From positions 50,872 to 114,871 of the forward strand of contig MGPC01000035.1 in assembly GCA_001797315.1 (NCBI GenBank): a DNA stretch of 64,000 nt, given 5' to 3'. Source of the stretch: Curvibacter sp. GWA2_64_110 (GTDB taxonomy: Bacteria; Pseudomonadota; Gammaproteobacteria; Burkholderiales; Burkholderiaceae_C). This document shows positions 53,134-61,355 of the stretch, in pieces. The position numbers and the translations under genes are program-made. Position 1 is the stretch's first letter. Each line of letters begins with the position of its first letter. The notes beneath the pieces are model-generated. The model was not told the origin of the DNA. It saw only the letters and a list, made by a program, of their open reading frames with translations, and made no database searches.

Positions 53134-53640
53134 ATGATCTCGAAAATTCTTGCCTGCAGTCTTGTCTTTCTGGCGGCCTCTGCCGCCGCACAGCCCGGCG
53201 ACAAGAGCTGTCGAAACTATGCCGGCCAGCGCATCAACTCGGTCGAGTGCGTGGAGTTCTTCAAGAAACAGCAGCCGCTGAGCGACGCCGAATGTTATGC
53301 ATCGCCCACATGCAGGGCCGAGACCCAGGCGCGCAGTGCTACCCGTGAAGCTGACCGCCAGAAAGAAGTGGCAACCACCCGCGCGGCAATTCTTCGTGAG
53401 CAGGCCGAGGCCGATGCAAAAGCGGCCCGCCGAGAGGATGCAATGAAGACCAACTGCGGGGCCGATTTCAACCGCCCGCGCATTGGCATGCCAATGGCGC
53501 GTGTGCGCGAGTGCGTGACGATTCCGTTCAAGGAGGCCAGCCAGGCACACACGGCCCAGGGTACGGTAGTCACCTACCAGGCCGGGCGTGACTACATCCG
53601 GACGCTCGATGGGAAGGTTGTCGAATGGGGAACATTCTGA
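53134..53640 (+). CDS. secreted protein, 168 aa, with BamE-like C-terminal segment
   Basis: MISKILACSLVFLAASAAAQ is a signal peptide (GAAAGGG precedes the ATG at 53134; a GTG at 53119 is alternative). The mature part has four Cys near the start (SCRNYAG, VECVEF, ECYASPTCRAE), a charged helix, and a C-terminal unit RIGMPMARVRECVTIPF ... TLDGKVVEWGTF whose pattern recalls SmpA/BamE-like folds. It follows the preceding gene by 11 bases and probably shares the repressor transcript. Confidence 0.7.
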   Translation: MISKILACSLVFLAASAAAQPGDKSCRNYAGQRINSVECVEFFKKQQPLSDAECYASPTCRAETQARSATREADRQKEVATTRAAILREQAEADAKAARREDAMKTNCGADFNRPRIGMPMARVRECVTIPFKEASQAHTAQGTVVTYQAGRDYIRTLDGKVVEWGTF

Positions 53641-53670
53641 TCTGACCGACAAGCTGGGCGCGTCGCCCGC

Positions 53671-53715
53671 GGTGAAACACTTCACCATGCCTTAACGGCG
53701 CCGATTCCAGACACT
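53671..53715 (+). promoter_or_regulatory. late promoter 4 (lysis-terminase-head unit): activator dyad and -10
   Basis: Dyad GGTGAA-ACAC-TTCACC at 53671-53686, 23 bases, then GACACT at 53710-53715. Predicted start is 53722, leaving a 37-base leader with TCTGGAG before the first ATG at 53759. This is the only one of the four with a normal leader. Confidence 0.8.
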
Positions 53716-53758
53716 GAGGGCTACTTTCGAGTGGCCCTTTGTTTTTCTGGAGTCGATC

Positions 53759-54064
53759 ATGTTTTATCTTCCCCGCATGCTGATGTGCCTGGTGCTGACC
53801 CTGGCACTGATGATTTCGGCCCTGCTGCTGCAGGCCCACTGGCCCGGCACGCTGGTCGCGGTGACTGCCTACAAGGCCCACCTGATGTCCATGGGCGGCT
53901 GGGGCGGCTACTGGCTGGATCGCGCGCTGTTCCCCTATGCACGTCCGGACTCGTATCTGAGCGGCTCCAACACCGACCGCACGGCTTCGTGCTTCACGGC
54001 GGCGCAGCTTCGCCGCGCCATCGTCGTCGCGGCCTGCTTAGTCTGCGTGGGCCTGGGGGCCTGA
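53759..54064 (+). CDS. membrane protein of the lysis cassette, holin candidate
   Basis: The 101-aa protein has two hydrophobic segments (residues 7-26, MLMCLVLTLALMISALLLQA, and 86-101, AIVVAACLVCVGLGA) with a Gly/Trp/Tyr-rich middle (SMGGWGGYWLDR). It is the first gene after late promoter 4 and precedes the transglycosylase. BcepMu-type phages have a similar gene in this place. Whether it is the holin is inferred from position. Confidence 0.65.
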   Translation: MFYLPRMLMCLVLTLALMISALLLQAHWPGTLVAVTAYKAHLMSMGGWGGYWLDRALFPYARPDSYLSGSNTDRTASCFTAAQLRRAIVVAACLVCVGLGA

Positions 54065-54065
54065 C

Positions 54066-54728
54066 ATGCGCGGCACGGCCACCAGCCACAAGCAGTCCTT
54101 GCGCGCCTACCTGTGCGGTATGGCCGTGGGCCTGCTGGCCTTCCTGGCCGTGGTGCTGATTGTCGCGGCTGTGGCGCCAATCACTGCGCACGCCCAATCC
54201 ATTCCGCGGGAAGCAAACCGCTACCAGCTCACGCTGAAGCGCGAGGCGCAATACGCCTGGGGCCTGCAGGCGCCGGTGGCCAGCTTTGCCGCGCAGGTGC
54301 ACCAGGAAAGCCGCTGGCGTCTCGATGCGCGTTCGCCCGTGGGCGCCGCAGGGCTGGCGCAGTTCATGCCGGCCACGACCGACTGGATCGGCGGCCTCTA
54401 CCCCGGCCTTGCCGCGCGCGACCCCGGAAACCCCACATGGTCCTTGCGCGCCTTGGTGACCTACGACAAGTGGCTGGCGGACCGCATCCGCGCCAAGGAC
54501 GCCTGCCAAGACATGGCCTTTGCGCTCACCGCCTACAACGGCGGCCTGGGTTGGGTCTACAAGCGCCAAAAGCTCAGCGCGGAACCCGGCGTGTGCCTGG
54601 GTGTGACCTGCCTCATCAACCCCGGCATTTCCGAGGCGGCCCAGCGTGAGAACCGGCACTACGCCGAGACGATCCTGCTCAAGCACGAGCCGCTGTACCG
54701 CGGCTGGGGAAACGGTTCCTGCCCATGA
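54066..54728 (+). CDS. lytic transglycosylase endolysin (SLT family)
   Basis: An N-terminal hydrophobic segment (about residues 15-42) probably exports or anchors the enzyme. The SLT motif is AAQVHQESRWRLDARSPVGA with the catalytic Glu, followed by GLAQFMPATTDWIGGL and ALTAYNGGLGWV. It cuts peptidoglycan glycan strands at lysis. Length is 220 aa. It ends in an ATGA overlap with the Rz gene. Confidence 0.9.
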   Translation: MRGTATSHKQSLRAYLCGMAVGLLAFLAVVLIVAAVAPITAHAQSIPREANRYQLTLKREAQYAWGLQAPVASFAAQVHQESRWRLDARSPVGAAGLAQFMPATTDWIGGLYPGLAARDPGNPTWSLRALVTYDKWLADRIRAKDACQDMAFALTAYNGGLGWVYKRQKLSAEPGVCLGVTCLINPGISEAAQRENRHYAETILLKHEPLYRGWGNGSCP

Positions 54729-55255
54729 AGAGTTCTACCGCCATCGTCATTGCATCGCTGGTCACGGCGGCCGCGCTGTTCGGCACCTACCGCATGGGCG
54801 TTGCGGCCGGCAAGGCCACGTGCCAGGCCGCGCAGGCCAAAGACGACCGGGCCGAGGTTGGCCGGCAGAACACGGAGGTGCAGGGCGACATCAAGCGCGG
54901 CACCCGGACCGGCGCCGCGCACGAGCGCACCCGCGTGGCGCTCGACAAGACTTTCGACCACCTGGAAAAGGAGCAAGCCCATGCGCCTGTTGACCCTGTT
55001 GATGCTTGCGTGCTTCCTGATGACCGGCTGCGCATTTGGCGGGCCGCAAACGCCGGACTCGAAGCCGGTCAAGACGGAGCCACCGCCCAACCTGACGGCG
55101 CCGCCACAGCCGCTGCCGCAACCGGATTCGGGCCGCATGCGCGACCTGGAAGCGAACCACCTGCAGGTGAGCAAGGCCTATCACCTGCTGGCCTCGCAGA
55201 TGTGCCTGCTGCTGGCCTACCTGCAGATCAACCACCCCGAGTGCCAGGCCTTTGA
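54725..55255 (+). CDS. Rz-like inner membrane spanin
   Basis: MKSSTAIVIASLVTAAALFG is a single N-terminal membrane segment, followed by a periplasmic region (VDPVDACVLPDDRLRIWRAAN, the typical Rz end). The rest, after about residue 115, is Ala/Gly/Pro-rich and is read in the region occupied by Rz1, so its sequence is set by the other frame. Length is 176 aa. It joins Rz1 to disrupt the outer membrane. Confidence 0.8.
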   Translation: MKSSTAIVIASLVTAAALFGTYRMGVAAGKATCQAAQAKDDRAEVGRQNTEVQGDIKRGTRTGAAHERTRVALDKTFDHLEKEQAHAPVDPVDACVLPDDRLRIWRAANAGLEAGQDGATAQPDGAATAAAATGFGPHARPGSEPPAGEQGLSPAGLADVPAAGLPADQPPRVPGL

Positions 55256-55280
55256 GGCCGGGCGCGGAAAGACCGACTGA
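54981..55280 (+). CDS. Rz1-like outer membrane spanin lipoprotein, nested in Rz
   Basis: ATG at 54981, seven bases after AAGGAG, encodes MRLLTLLMLACFLMTGCAFG: a signal with lipobox MTGC. The mature part is Pro-rich (PPPNLTAPPQPLPQPDSG), as Rz1 proteins are. It lies in the +1 register within Rz and runs 25 bases past its end. Length is 99 aa. Confidence 0.85.
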   Translation: MRLLTLLMLACFLMTGCAFGGPQTPDSKPVKTEPPPNLTAPPQPLPQPDSGRMRDLEANHLQVSKAYHLLASQMCLLLAYLQINHPECQAFEAGRGKTD

Positions 55281-55490
55281 GTGGACGAAAAGTATCACGA
55301 GCAAGCCAGCGATCTGGAGGCGCACCGCCGCCAGTTCGCCCTGGAGGAGGTGCGGCGGCGCATGCAAGGCGCAGGCCGCGATGACTGTGAAGACTGTGGC
55401 GAACTCATCCCCCGCGAACGGCGCCTGGCAGCGCCCGCCGCGATTCGCTGTATTGCCTGCCAAGAACTATACGAACGGATGAGCACATGA
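55281..55490 (+). CDS. TraR/DksA C4-type zinc finger protein
   Basis: The GTG at 55281 follows the Rz1 stop directly. The 69-aa protein has ALEEVRRRMQGAGRDDCEDC and CIACQELYERM, the complete four-Cys zinc finger of TraR-like DksA relatives, with the short helix only. TraR binds RNA polymerase without ppGpp. It may adjust host transcription in late infection. All four Cys are intact here, while the host dksA has lost three. Confidence 0.85.
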   Translation: MDEKYHEQASDLEAHRRQFALEEVRRRMQGAGRDDCEDCGELIPRERRLAAPAAIRCIACQELYERMST

Positions 55491-55768
55491 GCGACACAAG
55501 CACCGCCGTCTTGGTTGAGCTGGCCGAAGTGAAGGGCCAGCTCAAGATGATGACGCAGATGATGCAGGCCAACCATGAATCGACCCATCAGCGCATCAAC
55601 GACATGCGACATGCGGTGGAAGGTCGTCTTGATGGGGTTGAAACACGCGTCGGCGTGCTCGAAAAAAACGAGCGCGGCACGGCCATCCGCTCTGCCGGCA
55701 CGGGGGCGCTGGCTGGCGCCATTGTGGCCGCGGGCATTGCCGCGCTCAAGGGCTTCGGCGGGCACTGA
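55487..55768 (+). CDS. coiled-coil membrane protein of the lysis region (XhlA-like)
   Basis: The 93-aa protein has a coiled coil (LAEVKGQLKMMTQMMQANHE, HAVEGRLDGVETRVGVLEKN) and a C-terminal hydrophobic segment (ALAGAIVAAGIAALKGF). This is the layout of haemolysin XhlA-like proteins and of some second holins. It overlaps the TraR-like stop by four bases. Confidence 0.65.
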   Translation: MSDTSTAVLVELAEVKGQLKMMTQMMQANHESTHQRINDMRHAVEGRLDGVETRVGVLEKNERGTAIRSAGTGALAGAIVAAGIAALKGFGGH

Positions 55769-55770
55769 GC

Positions 55771-56280
55771 ATGGCCTACGACCGCTCTACCCGCAACAAG
55801 GTGCGCGCCAAGTACGTGCAGGGCATGCCCCTGGCCACGGCGGCCGAGGTGTGCAAGGTGCCCTACAACACAGCACGCAACTGGAAGCGGCAGGACGCGG
55901 AAGACGGTAACGACTGGGACATCCAGCGCAACGCGCGGCGCATGACCAAGAGCGGCGTCGAAGAGATGGCCAACGAAGTGCTTGGCGAGCTGGCCGAGCA
56001 GTTCCTGGCCACGCTGGAGGCCGTGAAGAAGGACCCGAAGATGGCCGCCGCGCAGCGTGCGGACATCATGGTCCGCCTCATGGACGGCTACAACAAGGCC
56101 ATCGGCGCCGCCAGCCGGGCCATGCCCAACGCCAACCGCTTGGCGGTGGCGATGGACGTGATCAAGTTCCTGTCGGTCTTCATCGCCGGGCGCTACCCCA
56201 AGCTGCGCGAGCAGTTCATTGAGGTGACTGAGGCAGCGGGCGATGACCTGGTGCGCGAGTTCGGCGGGGGCGGCGCCTGA
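55771..56280 (+). CDS. small terminase-type protein (DUF1804, Mu gp27)
   Basis: MAYDRSTRNKVRAKYVQGMP begins with a helix-turn-helix (ATAAEVCKVPYNTARNWKRQ), the DUF1804 pattern. MAAAQRADIMVRLMDGYNKA is the oligomerisation part. Length is 169 aa. It recognises packaging ends and recruits the large subunit. Its TGA shares one base with the next ATG. Confidence 0.85.
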   Translation: MAYDRSTRNKVRAKYVQGMPLATAAEVCKVPYNTARNWKRQDAEDGNDWDIQRNARRMTKSGVEEMANEVLGELAEQFLATLEAVKKDPKMAAAQRADIMVRLMDGYNKAIGAASRAMPNANRLAVAMDVIKFLSVFIAGRYPKLREQFIEVTEAAGDDLVREFGGGGA

Positions 56281-57872
56281 TGGCCAAGCAAAAGCGCCTG
56301 AAGGACAAGGAGTTCCTGGAAGAGCTGCGCGCCTTCGCGGACGAACAGCGCCGCCTGGTCGAGGCTGAATGCGACGGCTTTGCAACCGACCATGCCGCAC
56401 GCGACCAGCGCGCAACCCGCGCACAGCAGGACTACGAGTTCTTTTGCCGCACCTACTTCCCGCACTACATCAAGGGCCAGCCTTCGGTGTTCCACCGCTG
56501 GTTTTACGACACGGTGCCGGGCCTGCTGGATCAGCCAACTGGGCAACTGATTGAGGTCTCGGCGTCACGCGGCGAGGCCAAGTCCACCCTGGGCACGCAG
56601 CTCGTAACGCTGTGGCTGCTGGTGACCGAGCGGCAGTGGTTCATTCCCATCGTCATGGACAGCTTCGACCAGGCCGCAACCATGCTGGAGGCGGTCAAGG
56701 TGGAGCTGGACAGCAACCCCCGCCTGGCGATGGACTTCCCCGACGCCTGCGGCCGAGGTCGGGTGTGGAATGCCGGCGTGATCGTCACGGCCAACGGCCG
56801 CAAGGTGCAGGCCTTCGGCTCGGGCAAGAAGATGCGGGGCCTGCGTCATGGCCCGCACCGGCCCGGCTTTGTGCTGCTGGACGACATCGAGAACGATGAG
56901 AACGTTCGCAGCAAAGAGCAGCGCGACAAGATCGAGGCCTGGGTCAAGAAGGTGGTCATGCCGCTCGGCCCGCCGGATGGGTCGATGCACATCCTGTATC
57001 TGAACACCATCCTGCACTACGACTCGGTGGCGAACCGTTTCCACCGCAACCCGCTATGGAAGCGCGTCAAGTTCAAGTCCGTCATCCGCTGGCCGGATCG
57101 CATGGACTTGTGGCAGGAGTGGGAGGAGCTGTTCATCAACGAGGGCGAGGAGGCGGCGGACGCCTTTTACGCCGAGCGCAAGGCGGCCATGGACCAGGGC
57201 GCCGAGGTGAGCTGGCCGGACGTGCGGCCGCTGCTGCGCCTGATGAAGATTCGGGCCAGCGACCACCACGCCTTCGACTGCGAGTACCAGAACGACCCCA
57301 CCAACGATGAGGCCAGCTTTTTCCAGAACATGCAGTTTTGGGTGCAGCCGTGCCGTGATTGGGTCTTCTACGGATCGCATGACCCCAGCCTGGGCAAGAA
57401 CAACAAGAGCCGCGACCCGAGCGCGTGCCTGGTGGGCGGCTTCGACCGCAACAGCGGCAAGCTCAGCGTAGTGGAGGCCGTGGTGGCCCGCATGATCCCG
57501 GACCGCCAGATCAGCCGGATCATCGAGTTTCAAAAGGACTATCAATGCCTGGTGTGGGGCATCGAGTCGATCCAGTTCCAGGAGTTCTTCCGCCAGGAGC
57601 TGGTGAAGCGGTCCGCCGTGGCCGGCGTGCCGGTGCCCGCTGTAGCCCTCACACCGCACAGCGACAAGGATCTCCGCATCGAGTCGCTTAGCCCCCACGT
57701 CAACAACGGCCTGATCCTCTTCAACCAGGCCCACACCGTGCTCAACAGCCAGCTTCGCCACTGGCCCGAGGCCGACCACGACGACGGCCCGGACGCGCTG
57801 CACATGCTCTGGATGCTGGCAATGACGCGCGCTGGCGGCGTTCCAAAAATTCGAACCGGGAAAAGACGATGA
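56280..57872 (+). CDS. terminase large subunit (Mu gp28-like)
   Basis: The packaging ATPase/nuclease of 530 aa. Walker A-like SASRGEAKST (about residues 96-105) and Walker B FVLLDDIEND (about 198-207) are visible; SHDPSLGKN and the late DGPDALHML supply acidic nuclease residues. It drives DNA into the head. It follows DUF1804 and overlaps the portal gene by four bases. Confidence 0.93.
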   Translation: MAKQKRLKDKEFLEELRAFADEQRRLVEAECDGFATDHAARDQRATRAQQDYEFFCRTYFPHYIKGQPSVFHRWFYDTVPGLLDQPTGQLIEVSASRGEAKSTLGTQLVTLWLLVTERQWFIPIVMDSFDQAATMLEAVKVELDSNPRLAMDFPDACGRGRVWNAGVIVTANGRKVQAFGSGKKMRGLRHGPHRPGFVLLDDIENDENVRSKEQRDKIEAWVKKVVMPLGPPDGSMHILYLNTILHYDSVANRFHRNPLWKRVKFKSVIRWPDRMDLWQEWEELFINEGEEAADAFYAERKAAMDQGAEVSWPDVRPLLRLMKIRASDHHAFDCEYQNDPTNDEASFFQNMQFWVQPCRDWVFYGSHDPSLGKNNKSRDPSACLVGGFDRNSGKLSVVEAVVARMIPDRQISRIIEFQKDYQCLVWGIESIQFQEFFRQELVKRSAVAGVPVPAVALTPHSDKDLRIESLSPHVNNGLILFNQAHTVLNSQLRHWPEADHDDGPDALHMLWMLAMTRAGGVPKIRTGKRR

Positions 57873-59422
57873 ACCTAAATCTCAAAGGCCTCATCCGCAA
57901 CCTCAACGGCTGGCTGGGGCGCCCCATCGCCACGCCGGAAACCGACACGCAGCGTTTCTTCGGGAAGCTGGTCACCATGCCCAACCCGGACCCTATCTTG
58001 CGAGAGATGGGCCGCGCCGAGCAGGTCTACAACTCCATCATGATCGACGCGCACGTGATCGGCGAGATTCGCTCGATTCGCGGGTCGTTCCGGTCGCACC
58101 AATACCGGCTGGTGTCGGGCGCGGAAGGCGACAGCAAGGCCGAGGCCGCTCTGGAGCTGTGCAAGAAGTGGATGGCCGAGCAACAGCCCAACGCCATCGT
58201 TGATTGGATGGAGGTGATGTGGCAGATGACCGCCAGCATCTTCACCGGCTACCGCGCGCACGAACTGGTGTGGGGCATGAAGGACGGGAAGTACCTGCCG
58301 AGCAGCGTGATCGACAGGCCGGGCCGTCGCTTCCAGTTCAACGCCGACGGTGAGCCCATGCTGATCTCGACCGATGCATGGCAAGGCGCCCCGGTGGAGC
58401 CCTATCAGTTCGTGATCTCGCGCCACATGCCGACGCATGACAACCCCTACGGCCTGGCGCTGCTGTCGAGTTGTTTCTGGCCCTGGACCTTCAAATCGGG
58501 CGGCTGGCGCTACTTCGTGAAGTACTGCGAGCGCCACGGCCTGCCGTGGCCCGTGGGCCGCTATCCGGCGGGCACCCCGGAAAAGGACCAGGACGATCTG
58601 GAGGCCGCCCTGGCCAACATGCTTGAGGCTGGCTATGTCGTGACGCAGGAGGGCAATAGCCTGGAGCTGCTGACGCCCAGCGGCGGCGGTGGCACCCTGC
58701 CGCAGCAGAACCTGATCACCCTGTGCAACCGCGAAATGTCCAAGGCCCTCACCAGCCAGTCGATGGTGGGCGAGCAGCTTGAGGTGGGGTCGCGTGCGGC
58801 GTCCGACACGGCCAAGGAACGCCAGGACCAGGTGCACGACTCCGACCGCGACATCGGCGCGGGCGGGATGGGGCAGGTCTTCAAGTGGATCACCCTGTTC
58901 AACTTCGGCGAAGGCGTCGCGCCGCCCAAGCTGGAGTTCTTCAAGCAGGAGGCGGCCAACAAGGACCGCGCCCAGACCTACCAGATCGCCGCGAACATGG
59001 GCGCCAGGCCATCGCGCGATGCCATGCTCGAAGAGCTGAACATCCCGGCCGCCAAGGACGATCAGGACGCCCTGCTGCCGGCGGTCCGCACGGTGGCCGC
59101 GCCGCCGAACGACAAGGGGGCAGCGCCGACCGTTGATTTCTCGGCGGTGGCCGGCTTCACTTTCGCCAAGGCGGCGGGCATGACCGAAGACGAAGCCATG
59201 CAGCTCGCCGCCGAGGCCGGCGACCAGGCCATCGCGGACCACATGATCGCGCCGATCTACCGCATGTTGGTCCAGTACGAGTCCGAGGGCAAGACGCTGG
59301 CCGAGTTTCAGGCCGATCTGAGCAAGCTGGTGGGCGAGATGGACGACGAAGCCTTCCGCGAGGTGATCGACCGCGCCCTGACCTATTCCATGCTGCGCGG
59401 CGCTGCCACGCAGGCCGACTGA
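57869..59422 (+). CDS. portal protein (DUF935, Mu gp29)
   Basis: The 517-aa protein matches the Mu portal family: RAEQVYNSIMIDAHVIGEIR, SSCFWPWTFKSGGWRYFVKY, GLPWPVGRYPAGTPEKD and TSQSMVGEQLEVGSRAASDT. Portals form the ring at the unique head vertex for DNA passage. It follows the terminase and precedes the MuF gene, with two accessory genes between. Confidence 0.93.
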   Translation: MNLNLKGLIRNLNGWLGRPIATPETDTQRFFGKLVTMPNPDPILREMGRAEQVYNSIMIDAHVIGEIRSIRGSFRSHQYRLVSGAEGDSKAEAALELCKKWMAEQQPNAIVDWMEVMWQMTASIFTGYRAHELVWGMKDGKYLPSSVIDRPGRRFQFNADGEPMLISTDAWQGAPVEPYQFVISRHMPTHDNPYGLALLSSCFWPWTFKSGGWRYFVKYCERHGLPWPVGRYPAGTPEKDQDDLEAALANMLEAGYVVTQEGNSLELLTPSGGGGTLPQQNLITLCNREMSKALTSQSMVGEQLEVGSRAASDTAKERQDQVHDSDRDIGAGGMGQVFKWITLFNFGEGVAPPKLEFFKQEAANKDRAQTYQIAANMGARPSRDAMLEELNIPAAKDDQDALLPAVRTVAAPPNDKGAAPTVDFSAVAGFTFAKAAGMTEDEAMQLAAEAGDQAIADHMIAPIYRMLVQYESEGKTLAEFQADLSKLVGEMDDEAFREVIDRALTYSMLRGAATQAD

Positions 59423-59439
59423 TCTTTTAGGAGAGCACC

Positions 59440-59751
59440 ATGAGCGATCAACTTGAGCAGGAAATCCAGGCCAAGGCCAACAAGGCGCCGCGTGTCACGC
59501 TGGCCGATCTGGAGGCGAATATTGCCGACGTGGAAATCGTCAAGCACGTCTCCAAATCGGGCCAGGTCCTGCGCTGGGCGGTCCTGACAACGCGCAATGG
59601 CTTCTCGGTCACCGGCAAACCATCGTGCTCAGTCTCCCCTGAGAACGACAACGTCGAGATCGGCGAAAAGGTCTCCGTCGAGAACGCCAAAACGGAACTC
59701 TGGCCCTTGATGGGCTACGAGCTGAAGCAGCGTCTCCACGCCCAGGGCTGA
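59440..59751 (+). CDS. N4 gp49/Sf6 gp66-family protein
   Basis: The 103-aa protein has RVTLADLEANIADVEIVKHV, and LTTRNGFSVTGKPSCSVSPE, ending LMGYELKQRLHAQ, the pattern of the small gp49/gp66 family found in many phages with no known function. GGAG precedes the ATG. In standard Mu-like phages it is not between portal and MuF, so it may be an inserted accessory gene. Confidence 0.8.
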   Translation: MSDQLEQEIQAKANKAPRVTLADLEANIADVEIVKHVSKSGQVLRWAVLTTRNGFSVTGKPSCSVSPENDNVEIGEKVSVENAKTELWPLMGYELKQRLHAQG

Positions 59752-59755
59752 GACC

Positions 59756-60079
59756 ATGAAGCGCATCTACATCGCCGGCCCCATGACTGGCTTGCCCGAG
59801 CTGAACTACCCGGCTTTCAACGCTGCCGCCGCCAGGCTGCGCGCGCTCGGCTTCGAGGTCGAGAACCCGGCCGAGAACCAGGAGCCGCATTGCGGTTCCT
59901 GGCTGGGCTACATGCGCATGGCCATCCGCCAGCTCTCTCAATGCGACGGCGTGGTGCTCTTGCCGGGCTGGCAGGAATCGAAGGGCGCTCGCATCGAGCA
60001 CCAGCTCGCCACCCAGCTAGGCCTGGTCGTGGTCCCGGAGAGCGTCGTCCAGCACGGCCCGGAGTTCGCCTATGCCTGA
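59756..60079 (+). CDS. DUF4406 protein (nucleoside deoxyribosyltransferase-like)
   Basis: MKRIYIAGPMTGLPELNYPA is the diagnostic N-terminus; CDGVVLLPGWQESKGARIEH (GWxxSxGAxxE) completes the active-site pattern, with the last Glu as in deoxyribosyltransferases. It may act on nucleotides, or on NAD-like substrates; the substrate is unknown. Length is 107 aa. It overlaps the MuF gene start by eight bases. Confidence 0.85.
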   Translation: MKRIYIAGPMTGLPELNYPAFNAAAARLRALGFEVENPAENQEPHCGSWLGYMRMAIRQLSQCDGVVLLPGWQESKGARIEHQLATQLGLVVVPESVVQHGPEFAYA

Positions 60080-61355
60080 GGTGAAACCGTTCGGTGTGCG
60101 CTTCGGCGAGGCCATCGACTACCTGAAAGGCAAGCTGCCCGAGTCAACCCTGGCCTGGGACGACTTGGCCGGCCCGGTGCACGGCAAGGTGTTTGCCATT
60201 GCCGGAGCGACCAACGTTGACCTGGTGACCGATATACAGAAGTCGCTGACCGAGGCGCTGCGGAACGGAACCACCATCACGCAATTCCGCAAGGACTTCG
60301 ACGCGACGGTGCAGAAGCACGGCTGGGAGTACCGAGGCAAGCGGGGATGGCGCACCAGCGTCATCTTCGACACCAACATGCGCACGGCGCACATGGCCGG
60401 GCGCTGGCAACAGCTCCAGGCCAACAAGGCGCGGCGGCCGTTTCTCCAGTACCGCACGGCCGGCGACGCCCGTGTTCGCCCCATGCACCGGATGTGGAAT
60501 GGTCTGATTTACCCCCTGGATCATGTCTTTTGGCAAACCCACTACCCGCCCAACGGCTGGGGATGCCGCTGCACCGTGCGCGCTTACAGCCAGGCCGACC
60601 TGAACGACGGCAATCTGGCTGTTTCAGACGATGTAGAGGTGAAGACGCGCGAGGTGATCAGCCGCGACGGAGAGATCAAGGACCGCGTTCCGGTCGGCAT
60701 CGACCCCGGCTGGGATCACAACGTCGGCCAGAGCTGGATTTCCCCCGAGCTGGCCCTGGGCCAGAAACTGGCACGCCTGCCCATGCCGCTGCGCGGCCTG
60801 ATGGCCGACAAAACCGTTTCACCGGCCTATCAAAAGGTGCTCAGCGGCAATTTCAAGGGCTTTCGAGAGGCCGCCAAGACCGCTTTGAAGCCGCAGGGCG
60901 AAGCTCAGATCGTGGGCTTTATGGACAGCGCGACCCTGCGCGCCCTGGCCGAGACGCGGCCTGAGATTGACCTGCAGTCCACCAGCATCGCGGTCCTGGA
61001 CCGCAAGACCATCAAGCTGACCGGCCAACACAAGGCCGCCAAGCCGGAGGCCGCCGGCACCGGCCGCCGTGCCAAGGGCTCCCCGCTGCAGGTCTGGCCG
61101 GACGAATGGATCAACAGCCTGCCGGAACATCTGCGGAACTACCGCGCGGTGCTATGGGACAAGAAGGCCGAGAGCCTGGTCGTGGTGCCGCAAGGCGCGT
61201 TCAACCAAGCCCTGCCCAAGATCGTGATCCGGCTGAACCAATCGTCCAAGTCCGGCATCACGGCGTCCATCGTCTCGCTGGGCAGTTCGGACGCCGGCTC
61301 GCTTTCGAACCCTGACCTGTTCGAGCTGCTGGTGGGGTCGCTCGATGCCCCGTAA
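60072..61355 (+). CDS. MuF-like minor head protein with extra C-terminal domain
   Basis: The N-terminal ~200 residues are the phage head morphogenesis domain: FDTNMRTAHMAGRWQQLQAN and HYPPNGWGCRCTVRAYSQAD. The C-terminal ~180 residues form a separate unit (PLQVWPDEWINSLPEHLRNY, LWDKKAESLVVVPQGAFNQ), in the place where MuF proteins of other phages carry PBECR-type or toxin-like domains. Its function is unknown. Length is 427 aa. It is the last gene of the right arm, ended by a terminator six bases on. Confidence 0.85.
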   Translation: MPEVKPFGVRFGEAIDYLKGKLPESTLAWDDLAGPVHGKVFAIAGATNVDLVTDIQKSLTEALRNGTTITQFRKDFDATVQKHGWEYRGKRGWRTSVIFDTNMRTAHMAGRWQQLQANKARRPFLQYRTAGDARVRPMHRMWNGLIYPLDHVFWQTHYPPNGWGCRCTVRAYSQADLNDGNLAVSDDVEVKTREVISRDGEIKDRVPVGIDPGWDHNVGQSWISPELALGQKLARLPMPLRGLMADKTVSPAYQKVLSGNFKGFREAAKTALKPQGEAQIVGFMDSATLRALAETRPEIDLQSTSIAVLDRKTIKLTGQHKAAKPEAAGTGRRAKGSPLQVWPDEWINSLPEHLRNYRAVLWDKKAESLVVVPQGAFNQALPKIVIRLNQSSKSGITASIVSLGSSDAGSLSNPDLFELLVGSLDAP

